Positions 9,459 through 20,239 of a DNA stretch of 64,000 nt are shown in pieces (the first letter of the stretch is position 1; each line of letters begins with the position of its first letter). The stretch is from positions 81,222 through 145,221 of the forward strand of contig SZWC01000081.1 in NCBI GenBank assembly GCA_023375785.1, read 5' to 3'. The translations under genes and the position numbers were made by a program. The notes below the pieces were generated by a model, which searched no databases, was not told the DNA's origin, and saw only the letters and a list, made by a program, of their open reading frames with translations. This stretch comes from Penium margaritaceum (Eukaryota; Streptophyta; Zygnematophyceae; Desmidiales; Peniaceae).

Positions 9459-12343
9459 GAGTTGGCCAGGTCGGTGAAGGAGGGCGACATGTACCCCTGC
9501 TGGGGGCGACCAAGATCCCCCGTGAGTAGAGTCTTGCAGCAGTGGTGCAGGCGACAGATGGTGAGATCTGGCATGCACGCTACGGCCACATCGGCATGCG
9601 TGCCTTGCAGTAGCTTCAAGCAAAGCAGATGGTGCGTGACCTGCCTACCATCTCTAACTTTGAACAGCAGTTATGCATTGGCTGTTTGGAGGGGAAGCAG
9701 CACCGGGAGGCGTTCTTTGGAGCAGGGGAGCGTGCGAAGGAGGTGTTAAAGCTGGTCCACACGTACCTGTGTGGACCGATGCAGACCCAGAGCTTTGGAG
9801 GCTCTAGGTATTTCCTGACCTTCATTGATGATTTCAGCCGTTACACTGCTGTGTACTTCCTTCCTTCCAAGGACTAGTGCTTTGACATGTTCAAGGAGTT
9901 CAAGGCCATGGTGGAGAACCAGACTGGCAAGAAGATCAAGGTGCTGCGCAGCGATCGCGGTGGAGAGTACCTGAGCAAGAAGTTCCAGGACTACCTCGCA
10001 GCAGCTGGCATCAAGGCGTAGCGTACCGCGCCATACTTGCCGCAGCAGAACGGTGTAGCAGAACGCGCCAACCGTACCATTGTGGAGTCAGCGCGATCCA
10101 TGCTGCACGCGGCTCGGCTGACCTACGACTTCTGGGCTGAGGCCGTGAGCACTGCAGTCTACATCAAGAACCGCAGTCCAACTAAGGCGCTGGAGCTGAT
10201 GACGCCGTACGAGGCGTGGTTCGGCAAGAAACCGAGCGTGGGTCATCTCTGAGCATTAGGCAGCCTGGCGCACATGCACATGCCCAAGGAGAAGCGGCAG
10301 AAATGGGACGCAAAGAGTGCGCAGATGCTGATGATTGGCTACGACGTGGCAAGCAAGGCCTATCACCTCTATGAGAGGGATACAGGCCACGTCATCATCT
10401 CCAGGGATGTCGTCTTCAACGAGAGCAACGTNATCGGCACCAACATTGTCTGTGAAGAGGCAGCAGAACCAGCAGCTGACGAGACAGTGGGAGCAGAAAT
10501 CCTTCCTGACCCACTCTCTCCCGATCCTTCCTCTACTGTGACAGTGGGAGAATCACTCTACTCTCCCATGTCTGATGCAGCAGATACAGCAGCCTCACCG
10601 GCAGAAGCAGAGGAGGAAGATGTAGCACCACCAGCAGTAGCAGTTGTGCCATCAGCACCGCGCCAGCCGCCCGCTAACGCTCCAGCACCAGGTCGCAGGT
10701 ACCCTCGTAGGGTGCGTTACAAGCCCGGTGAGCGCAGCCATTTCTGGATGCTGCAGAAACCAGAACAGATGAACGTCGCAGTTGTAGCAGATTCAGATGA
10801 GCCAACGTCATACAAGGAGGCCATGGCTGCACCGGATGCAGCAGATTGGGCGCAAGCCGTGCAGCAGGAGATACAGTCGCAGCTGGACAACGGCACGTGG
10901 GAGCTGAGTGAGCGTCCACCTGGGCATAAGGTGATAAAGTGCAAGTGGGTGTTCAAGAAGAAGCGGGGAGCAGATGGTAACCTGGAAAAGTACAAGGCAA
11001 GGCTGGTTGCCAAGGGCTACTCGCAGCAGGAGGGTATCTACTACACAGAAACTTTTGTCCCTGTTGCAAAGTTTGCCTCTGTGCGTACGCTCCTCTCTTA
11101 TGCAGCAGCTAAGGATTTCGAGGTTCACCACATGGATGTCAGGACGGCATTCTTGAATGGTGACTTGGAGGAGGATATCTACATGGAGCAGCCGGAGGGG
11201 TTCGTCATGGATGGCCAGGAGCACCTGGTTTGCAAGCTGGAGAAGTCGCTGTACGGCCTCAAGCAAGCGTCGCGTGCTTGGAACCAGAAGTTGGATGCGG
11301 CGTTGCAGTGCATGGGGTTTGAGCGCAGCGAGTGTGACTACAGCGTGTATCGCTGGCAGCATGAGCATGAGATCCTCATCATCATTGTGTATGTGGATTA
11401 TATCCTCCTCCTTTCCAACAGCATGTCTGCACTGCAGGAGTTCAAGGAGGCAATGCAGGAGAGCTTCCAAATGTTTGATCTCGGGGAGGCGTCATACTTC
11501 CTCGGCATCCAGATCATGTGTGACCGCAAATCACGCACTCTCTCGCTACAGCAGAGTCGCTACATCAAGGACGTCCTGCAGCGGTTCGGCATGGCAGAGG
11601 CCAAACCCATCGGCACATCGCTGGAGACGCGGCAGTACCTCGTGAGCTTCAGTGGAGAAGCAGATGCAGCTGAGCGGCAGAAGTACAAGAGCGCCGTCGG
11701 CAGTCTTATGTACCTGATGGTGGCAACCAGGCCTGACCTCGCACAGGCTGTGAGCGCTCTAAGCCACCACATGGCGAATCCCGGACCTGAGCGCCAGAAG
11801 GCAGTGAAGCGGATCTTCCGCTACCTTGCTGGAACCATCAACATTGGCATCACCTACAACGGCAACGATAACAGCATCATCGGCTACACAAATGCAGATT
11901 GGGCATCAAATCCTAAGACCCTAAAGTCCATCTCTGGACATGTGTTTCTCGTGAATGGAGGTGCCATCAGCTGGTGCAGCAAGCGACAGGTGGTCGTGGC
12001 CACCTCGAGCACAGAAGCTGAGTACGTCTCTCTCAGCTTTGGAGCCAAGGAAGCAGTTTGGCTCCAGCGTCTCATGGTAGAGATGAGTGGGAGTGTAGCA
12101 GTTCCAGTTCCTCTGTGTGTCGACAACCAGAGTGCAATCGCACTCGCCAAGAATCCTGAGCACCATGCACGCACCAAGGACATTGACATCGCATATCACT
12201 TCATCAGGCACATGGTGCAGGAGGGTGCTATCAAGCTTGAGTTTATTCCAACCAGTAGGCAGGTCGCTGCTTTCTGCACTAAGCCAGTGACCCGTGCGAA
12301 GCCACAGTTCTGCATTGAGGCATGTGGACTCAGCCCACTCTGA
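9459..12343 (+). pseudogene. pol body of A2 (integrase, reverse transcriptase, RNase H)
   Basis: The integrase region (about 9540-10250) has the zinc-binding His/Cys part, LCGPMQTQSFGGSRYFLTFIDDFSRY and QQNGVAERANRT. A long linker rich in alanine, proline and acidic residues leads to reverse transcriptase (about 10800-11760, with KCKWVFKKKRGADGNLEKYK and an active-site YVDY near 11391). RNase H follows (about 11870-12290, SSTEAEYVSLSFGAKEAVW). The stretch 10274-12343 is the longest open run in the window. The base at 10432 is an unresolved N. It is a fossil. Confidence 0.88.
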
Positions 12344-12362
12344 CTTCGGCAAAGTGGGAGAT

Positions 12363-13101
12363 TATTGGGAAAGGAGCCGTCTGGCTCTGTTTCAGGTCCA
12401 TAGGAGCAAGATTCCAGGAAACTTCCAGATGCCTGCTCCGATTGTCGATCCGTCTTCACAATTGGAAAGATCAGGTGGCAAATTATCTACGGTCCAAGTT
12501 TCAGGCCAATCCAACGGTCGGATTAGGGGATATGAATTTTCGAAGTTTCAGGGGTCATGTACCGCCGATGTCTGGGTGGCCATGGGCAATGGCTCCATGC
12601 CTTAGCCTGAGAAAAGAAAAAGGCAAGAGGTCCAGGGTCAAGACCTGATGGGAGAAATGTCCAAAAAGGTCCTTGGTCTTAGGATTGCCTTGTCAGAGTG
12701 TGCTGACTAGGATAAAGGTACCTCAGCTTTCTTTTTAGGTGAGGTGAGATCCTTGTGTGCTAGCCATGGACACATGGCGATTCTCCATGAGTTTGTGGGT
12801 GATGTGACCACTAGGAGTGTGCCATGAGAGCATTCTCTAGCTCTCTAGGTCGTGTGTGACTGGTCAGCCTGATTGTTGGGCTGATTTCCTCCCTTGTGTG
12901 AGATTGTGGACTGTAGTGTGTGAGCCTTAGCCTCCATGGCTAAGTGGTGTGGCTTGTGAGAGGGCTGACTTGCCCAAGCTCTAGCTCTATATGTACTCCA
13001 TCATTTTGAGTGATTAAACAACCATTCTTCAGCACAACTGATTCCCTTTCAGTCCCACATGCTCGTTGCTTTAAGACTCCCTCTCTCCTCCAGATCCAAC
13101 A
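12363..13101 (+). repeat. 3' LTR of A2
   Basis: The LTR is 739 bp, family A, preceded by the purine-rich AAAGTGGGAG (12351-12360) where plus-strand DNA synthesis would begin. The flank after it is TATTT. The matching left flank is outside the window, so the target duplication cannot be checked. Confidence 0.9.
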
Positions 13102-13214
13102 TATTTGACTATCACATGTTAGGCTGGAAGTGAGGAAGGACGCTGCCAAGACACACATAATGAGCTTGGAAAAACGTTACCTGTCATTTTGCAACAGATT
13201 AAATCTGTGTAGTG
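13102..13214. other. Flank of A2, nothing recognised
   Basis: This short stretch lies between the A2 3' LTR and a palindromic repeat. I see no coding signal, structural RNA or repeat shared with the rest of the window. Confidence 0.4.
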
Positions 13215-13412
13215 TACACGAGTCGTGAAGCCAGAGGGACAGATTCAAGAGATGTCCCATGCAGATTTGCGAATAGACCCTGGCTGGACTCGCAAATCTT
13301 GGAATCATGAGTCCTTCGTTTGGACTTTCGAGTCCAAATCCGGGGTGTGGCCTCACTTTGAAAATCCAAGTGTGACCCTGGACTCCCGAGTCTGGACTCG
13401 GTTATAGCCTTT
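13215..13412. repeat. Palindromic GGACTC/GAGTCC repeat, possible hAT-type MITE remnant
   Basis: Within 200 bp there are repeated inverted motifs of the type GGACTCNNGAGTCC, including GGACTTTCGAGTCC and GGACTCCCGAGTC. A related stretch lies at 42130-42226 in opposite orientation and shares GGGACAGA and GTGNGGCCTC words. Clusters of short inverted motifs near the ends are common in small non-autonomous hAT transposons. I could not fix the terminal repeats or a target duplication, so the class is a guess. Confidence 0.4.
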
Positions 13413-13419
13413 AATGGAA

Positions 13420-15110
13420 ACCATGGGCTTTTCTCAACTTTTCATCCAGTGGATTATTGCCACAATCACCAACTAAAAAACCAGCTTCCTCATAAACGGT
13501 CACCAATTCTCCCAAACCACAACACTCACAGGGATAGGACGAGGAGGCCCCCTAGCACCTTTACTCTTCATTATAGGCATGGAATCTATCAACCAACTAT
13601 TTGAAATGCACATCCATAAACCAATCCAAAGTAGAAGACTAATCCTCACGTTGGACTCTTATGCCAATGACACAACTATCTTCAACAAAAGACCAGGAAG
13701 CTCTTGACACTACTTCACCTATTGTAAATGAATGCAAGACTCATAAGCTTCAAGGAAAATGCATAAAAAATCTTCATCCTTCCTGCTACACCAGATTGCA
13801 CTACATTGATCAATGCAATCTACCAGCACATAACATAACCACGACATGTTCTTGGACTCAAAATTCATGAAGACATATTATCTCCTTAAATGTGGGAAAC
13901 AATAAAAAATCAAGTACATGTAGTCATCAAAGTATGGCGGAAAATCATTCCACCTATTTCCAGGATATTCATCATCAAGACCTATCTTGCAGACACAAAT
14001 GCCTACCAGTATGATCTCCCCCCTCCCTCCTCCTGAGGTTCTAACACAAATCAAAACTTCCTTTTTCAATTAGCCCAAAGTATAAAAAAGATGATAACTG
14101 ATATAATCATTACCATCAGAGGCAAAACATTATAAAAATATGAAAAACCGTCCCAGTCACGTGGATAGAATGTATCTCACACATGAACGTCGAGACAAGT
14201 GAAGAATTCAACTTCTGGATCCTCACAAGCTTCACAGACAGCCCACCCGTTTGTCTCTACAGTGTCACTCGAGACGGTTAAGAATACACCAGCAAAACAC
14301 AGCTTGTTATCCATGAAATCAGTCACCTAACACCAGTCCATGCACGGGACATACAATTCACTGGCTACACAAAAAACGTATCACACCAACCTGGAGACCA
14401 GACGCCAACAAAACCAAGCTCACGTGTCTCTATCATATTCATCTTTGTGAAAGAGATCAAACCAGGAAAGTACCAACAAAGATGGAATCAGGATTCCGTT
14501 TCAATTGCTACAACCCAATCCACAACAACAATCATCAAATCAGACATTCTACCACCAAAAAAGAAAAGAAAACGTTCCTTAGAATTCTCCTCCACTGCAT
14601 ACAAGTCCGAGAAAGTATCAAATTCTCCCTCCTCCATTTGTCAACATCTGCTCCCTTGTAACCTTTTCATAGAAACAATAACTCACACTTTTCCGAGGCG
14701 TGAAATAATACTCTAGGTTGGGAACAAAATCCTTCATAGTCAAAGGCACACATACAACAACCAACAACTTCACCCTTTCATCTTTGAAAACAACCACCCT
14801 CAGTTTCATATCTGGTAACTGCCCCTAGAAACATGTTTCAGAGAGTTGTGGAAATCTCACTGCCATATATCACTAGAAAACCAAAGAAGCTTCTACAATC
14901 CCATTACATACCTAACCACTTACGTTGCCAAGGCCTTAAAAAAACACATAAATCTCATCACTTTAAAAACCATTTCAATTGATATAACTATCGGCCTTCC
15001 TTACAGCCTCGACCCTGACCACGTCTTCACCATTATGCAATATTGAAAACAAATCTTAACACTCGTCGCAGTCCTTCACCTACAGCTAACCATCATCTGG
15101 AATACCAAAA
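13420..15110 (+). pseudogene. LINE (non-LTR retrotransposon) reverse transcriptase remnant
   Basis: The plus strand reads METMGFSQLFIQWIIATITN, then GIGRGGPLAPLLFIIGMES (about 13531-13590) and LDSYANDTTIF (about 13651-13680). These correspond to the finger/palm region, the PLxPLLF motif and the catalytic [FY]xDD motif of LINE reverse transcriptases, here YAND with the first catalytic Asp replaced by Asn. Further on, LGIKIHEDILSP and a run ending IIKTYLADTNAYQY (about 13850-14020) look like the LINE thumb region, and IETITHTFP (about 14670-14700) like the C-terminal zinc region. The frame is broken by stops after GSS (near 13705) and at several later points. No 5' half, endonuclease or poly-A tail was found. 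The clade is not resolved. Confidence 0.6.
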
Positions 15111-17401
15111 GCAAACTACACGTGGGGATGTGTTTTGCAGAGGATTGCTTAAAAAGAGCCTCTGAATCCCCTTTTCACATGGCCATGACCAGAGGAATGA
15201 ATACCGTTGGGATTGGAGGTTTAGTGGGTGACTTCCCTTTTTTGGAGGAAGTCCCACATAACCGTAGGGTCTCTTAACTGGTGGGTACCTACGTTGGTAT
15301 GACACGGCCATAACGAGTATAGCGCTGCAAGCCCCCATTGTAATGGTGCCAACAAAAGGATAACAACCTCCAAGGGGTATCTATTGTTACAAAAAAGGGA
15401 AAAAAGACGGCTACATGGACAGCCGGGAAACTGTATTGCACTTTTCTGGCTGGTCCAAGAGTTCCTGGTTTAAATGCTGCTGCAGCTTCCTTTGCTACCA
15501 CCACCCTCTCTTGTTGGCACAACTACTACTGTTCCGTCACTACTGCTACTGTAGCCTCAGGTCAAATGCACTTATGCATACAGATACTATTGTTGCCACA
15601 TCCAAGTACAACTATTCCCACTGATTTTTCCGAATGCAATTGCTGCTCATGTTGTGGCCAAATAAAGTTGCCGCTTGCCAGAATCACTACGGCTGCCAAG
15701 TGGATATCCTGCGGATGTTCTAGATGCTGCTATTACTGCACATGCAGAAGCTTTGGGGATGAGTGTAGATATGGATTAGTGCACATGTGGATTAGTGCAG
15801 ATGCATCCACAGTTGCTGCACAGTGCAACAAATGCTGCTGTATCAGCCTAGAATGTTGTTACAGCTGAACTTTAAAGCAAAGGCGGCAGCCACGGTAAGG
15901 TAACCTGCTGAGAGATTTTGGCAGGGTTCTGCCTCCTTCTCTTTGAGTGAATTGTATGATGTGAGCCCTTAGCTCAGGGCTTCCACATTGTAAACACTTG
16001 CATACCCTACTCACCTGTGTCCAGACATCTCTGCTATTGCTACTTTGTACTATTAGGATGCGTAACCAGAGTCTTCGTATGACTATGATATTATGAGAGA
16101 ATAATAGACTCTCCTTTTCACCTATGTGAGAGGACACTACTAGAGAAACAAAACATGACAGTCAGATCTTGAAATAGTGGAGATTCATCGAAGATATGTT
16201 TGAAATTGTGTAAGAGTAACGCTCATTGAGAAAAACAACACGAGTGTTGGGATGTACCCTCATCTACAAGTGTGCATCCAATTCTATGAGTGCACACAAG
16301 TCAAACCAACCAGTGGTAGAGCAACACAGACAAAAGCTCTTAAACTATAGCAGGCTAGAACTCAGTGGTTGTATGAGGTCCTCGGCTGTTTGAATAACTA
16401 ATCAAAAGAAGCGCCAGTGCACAAACAGATACTTTGGACAACCGATTCAGGAAAAACAAAGGATAATACCACCAAGAAATTGGTTCTTGGAATCTGTTCA
16501 CCAAAAAATCTCCAATGAGCATGTGAGGCGGTACCAACTGAGGTTGATGTTGTCGAATTTGCCGTTGAGCGTCATGGCATCCTAACAAGTGAAAGGAAAC
16601 AAGTTTAGAGGTTAGAATGAGTGAAATGTCAACATCAAAGTGTTGGAGGTCGTGCCTCTACCACAGGAAAATGAAGCCATGAAAATTTCAAAGAATCATC
16701 ATATGGTAAAGGGTGACATCGGTGGAATGTGTAGCTGCTGACTGGCGTCACGACATTCATCACTGGTGAATTTGATTTTCTATGGTATGTCGTCAGTTTC
16801 ATCTATGACTCTCAATCTCCCGTACACAAGCGTGTACGTATGGTGCAAGAAAAGAGGGTATCTTAGGTGTAAAGGGCCATAGAATAACTGGAAACATAAC
16901 ACCTCGACATGGTTCATAGTCATAGGAACCACATGTCATAGCAAGATTGATGGATATGAGGTTGCCAGAAAGTGAGAAACATGGGTTGCTCGACAAAAAT
17001 CATTTGACATCACAGATGCATAGAGGATACTTCACTGGTTCCAACGCACTTTACGGAACTGAATTTGGAGTCCATTTGAGTGAGATATAGTTTTTCAAAG
17101 TTAGGAGATCATGGTTTGGGTTCAAGTGGCGACAAGAGCACTTTCAGCACAAAAGGCGGTCATAATTATTGACCAGGATGACTGAGAGTGGAATTCAAGG
17201 AGAAAGGACAGATGGAGGGCCTTCAAGAGACTTCAAAGAAGGATAATTCGAGGATTATTTTCTGTGTAGGATGTCGGAGACAGAATTCTAATGCAGGACA
17301 ATGTGACTGCCGCACATCTCGCTGGGGTAGGAGTGTGCTAGAGGGTAAAATTTGATAGAGTATCTCGGTGATCCCTTGGCCAAATGAGGCGTATAAGGGC
17401 T
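15111..17401. other. 2.3 kb without a recognised gene
   Basis: Mixed sequence with only short open frames. The part 15440-15870 is rich in GCT/GCA-like codons and can be read as alanine-rich peptides, but no domain is evident. The part 15880-16150 looks like the end of a decayed LTR (CT-rich, with short repeats), without a primer site or purine tract to prove it. I see no RNA gene. Confidence 0.4.
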
Positions 17402-17721
17402 TGTTAGAAAGCTGTGATGACTTAATGTCTCACTGAAAGAGTCAACTCTGGTATTCCCATTCTCAAGATTCCTATAGTTGCTTTCAATCTTTCTCTATTT
17501 GCAACCTACACCTCCCTCTCACAAACAGTTGGTCCTGCCTAGGCAGCTGCTAGTGAGTCTGATCACCTCCCTAAGGGCTGCCCAGTTTACATCAAAGATA
17601 ACACGTGAGAGGCACAGGGGCATAACAAAAAACTGGGAGATAGGAAATGTATATGTAATATGGATCAACCATGATCAAGGGGCCTACGCGAGACAAAAAA
17701 CAAGTATAACACACTCGAACA
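17402..17721 (-). repeat. Putative 3' LTR of G
   Basis: In minus-strand sense it begins TGTTCGAG after the purine-rich AGGGGCA and ends CTTTCTAACA, giving TGTT/AACA ends over 320 bp. Its second copy was not located, so the left boundary rests on the terminal dinucleotides alone. Confidence 0.5.
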
Positions 17722-17729
17722 TGCCCCTA

Positions 17730-19257
17730 TTTAGCGCCTTCGTGAGAAAGTCAATCCAATGTCATCTTGTGTCCATCCAAACAACCCCAAAATAACCTGC
17801 GTCAATAGACTAACGCACAAAGTAATGCTCTACATTGACTTTCTTGGTGCACTAATAGTGCATGCCATAATACTTAGAAATGGAATTTAAGCGTTTGTTG
17901 TCATAGCCCAGAGTGATGCAATGAATCGACACACTCAACTTCTACACTAGGTGGTACAAAACGACATCCTCACACATACCCGGGCTAAGTGCAACGTACT
18001 TGGAATCACTCAAACTCCATGCAACGTAGCCCTCTTTGCTATTTACCAAGAGAAAACACTCCCCTTCATCAAGAAGATAAGCCCACTCTGACTTAGTGCA
18101 CCTGAATTATGTACCAAGTTATTGTGGGTGAAGCCATCGACAGTAAATGAGGGTTCATTTTCCAAGAACAGCCCTATACGTATTGTAGAGAGAATGTATC
18201 ATATAGCACACCGAGCGATCTCAAAGGTGGTGCTTTGTTGCACACAAGGAGAATTGTGACGGGAAGTTGTTAGCAAATGCTACGTATGCACAAGTGGTGG
18301 TAGCTACGTACATCAGTGAGTCGATTACACATAGGAAAGTGGTAGAATTTACCTCCTCCCCTAGTTAAAAGACATCTACTGACTTCACTGGTGATAGTCC
18401 TACTAGAGTCATTGGTGGTGAGGCTCTGGATAGTGGATAGAGCAGGGACGCATAGCTCTCTGCCAGACTACATACATAGACAGTCAAAGAGAAATAAAGT
18501 GTCCGGTGCAAACGGTTAAGTTCAAGCTCCATTTCCAAGAGAACATGAGGTGGAACGAGTTCCTTCATCTCATAGACCAACTATAGAAGACCCTTAACAA
18601 GCTGGACTACTACGGAACTGGGAAGTACAATGAGGAGATCATCGATATAAAAACCAATGGTCATAACATGGTACAAGGGTGTACTAAGAAACAAAGCTCG
18701 ATGAATGGTGCCTTGCAAAATCTGCCTTTCTCCATAGTGGAGATAATCTTTTGGTTCTTATAGCGTGGCAATTGCTTGAATCCGTACAGAGTCTTGAGCA
18801 GATGCCAGACTTTTCTTGTGGTTTGACCATGAAAAATTCTTGGTCAAACCTAATGTGGAGGAAGACGCTATTGACGCCCAATTACCCCAGCTCAAAGACA
18901 TGTTGAGGCACAAGGATAGATGAGCCCAAGAAGTTGTGCAGTGCATGAGTAGTGCAGGAAAAGGAATAATCAAAGGCAACTTTGACGATCTGGGAGAACC
19001 CTTTGGCAACAAGACCAGGTTTGTCTGGCTCAATTGTACTATCAGACTTCAACTTTTAGCAGTGGACATATTTGGATGAGGCAACCTTTCCATCCAGTGA
19101 GAGATCCACCATCTCATGTACGTCGTGCTCCTTTAAAGTGTTCAGCTCCTCTCGCATTCCCTTTTCCCAGCAAAAGGTTTCCGCATCATCTCATGACTCT
19201 TGGATTTTCATGGGCTGAAGAGGCACTAGGAAAAGTCCTGCGATAGCAAAGCAATGG
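17730..19257 (-). pseudogene. Reverse transcriptase and RNase H remains of G
   Basis: Minus-strand pieces include a reverse transcriptase N-terminal stretch (MREELNTLKEHDV and GLVAKGFSQIV, about 19170-19000), a VFLHIRFDQEFFMVKPQ stretch (about 18870-18810) matching the copia AFLHG...EEVYM region, and RNase H-like SKEGYVAWSLSDSKYVALSP (about 18050-17980). It is a heavily broken fossil. Confidence 0.65.
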
Positions 19258-19429
19258 GTAACTGTTGAATTTTTCCCCCCTTGTTCAGTTTTTTAGGATG
19301 GATCAAGAATGCTTTGCCCCTTGTGGAGGTATGACCCCTGGATCTGTTGTGATGTGACTTATGTATGCTCTGTCTGATGTGAGATATCACCTGTGAGTAC
19401 ACCATGTGGGTGAGTGATTACCTTGGCCA

Positions 19430-19475
19430 TTTTGTTGATTTGGCCAAGTGAGAGCTCATGAGTTTGATCCTGGCC
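19430..19475 (+). other. tRNA-like A/B-box block in the D LTR
   Basis: TTGGCCAAGTGAG resembles an A box and GAGTTTGATCCTGG a B box, in the sense direction of the element. A CTTGGCC/GGCCAAG inverted repeat sits just before the B-box part. The counterpart in the 3' LTR is near 24000-24035. It is weaker than in family B, but its position in U3 is equivalent. Confidence 0.4.
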
Positions 19476-19670
19476 CCATGTACATCGTGTTTGATATAAA
19501 AGCTTCCAAGAAAGACAATCCGAGGCTTCTTGGATGCTACATGCTTGGTCTGTCACCTTGAAACTGGGATACTTATTTGTCAAGCTCACAGTGCAAGTCT
19601 ATTGGTGATGTGGCTGGTTCAGGCCACATCCCAGGAATGTGCTTTTGAGTTCTAGGACTGGGCAGACAAC

Positions 19671-19679
19671 TATAAAAGG
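19671..19679 (+). promoter_or_regulatory. TATA box of the D 5' LTR
   Basis: TATAAAAGG lies about 240 bp before the end of the LTR. The 3' LTR has TATAAATGG at the same place (24232-24240). This is the expected position for an LTR polymerase II promoter. Confidence 0.65.
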
Positions 19680-19915
19680 ACTTGTCTTGCATGACGATAA
19701 ATCAACCCTTCCTTGATGCTCTCTTGCGTATTGACAACTCAAGCTCTTCTTGACATATAATGCTAAGGCATTAGTAATCAGGAAGGTGAAGTGTATGACT
19801 GATTAAGTTTGGGGTGCATGACACATTGCAACAAAGGAAGAAGGCCTACAAACCTTTGTGAGATTTTTGGTTTCGGAGCTTCTCTGCTAGAGGTGTTAGC
19901 TTAGTAGCTGATAAA

Positions 19916-19930
19916 GGGTTATGGGCCCAC
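19916..19930 (+). promoter_or_regulatory. Primer-binding site of D (anticodon arm of initiator tRNA-Met)
   Basis: GGGTTATGGGCCCAC starts two bases after the LTR. It is the exact complement of GTGGGCCCATAACCC, the anticodon arm of plant initiator tRNA-Met (recalled sequence). Drosophila copia and yeast Ty5 use a half-tRNA primer of this kind. Confidence 0.8.
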
Positions 19931-20239
19931 TCCTCTGGTTAGAGAAGTTTCACGCACGCAATCGCTAGGTCCCAAGCAGTGAGAGCGCCTTTTCCCTCAC
20001 CCAACTTCTCTGTTTGCAGGTCAACAGTAGCAGGAGGGGAATGCAGCACATCTGCACCTTTCTACCTTGAGAGCTGACATCAGCGAATATCAACCTACAT
20101 CAACCTACATCTGCTTGCAATGGCAAGGTAAACAAGGAAAGTAATTACCGCTTCTCACCAAAATCCTAGAACGGCCTCAAATATAGGTACATCGACATCA
20201 ACAATATGTGTAACAGCTATAGCAGTTGTAGTTGTAAGG

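Larger units (their letters stand above)
1236..13101 (+). mobile_element. A2: family A Ty1/copia retrotransposon, split by A1 and B1
   Basis: Order of parts: the 3' piece of the 5' LTR (1236-1342), primer site, leader, gag from 1990, protease region (to 3158), the inserted element B1 (3159-9453), then integrase, reverse transcriptase and RNase H (9459-12343), purine tract and 3' LTR (12363-13101). The first half of its 5' LTR is displaced left of A1, outside the window. It is a fossil with several breaks; the reverse transcriptase to RNase H half is the better preserved part. It is older than both A1 and B1, which sit inside it. Confidence 0.9.
19263..19913 (+). repeat. 5' LTR of D
   Basis: The LTR is 651 bp and pairs with 23821-24470. 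It holds TATAAAAGG at 19671-19679, a GTGGC/GCCAC inverted repeat just upstream, and a tRNA-like block around 19430-19475 whose B-box-like motif is GAGTTTGATCCTG. Confidence 0.85.

Noticed and set aside
15440-15870. An alanine-rich host protein on the plus strand
   Set aside because: Alanine-rich pieces occur in changing frames with stops between them and no domain; there is not enough to call a gene.
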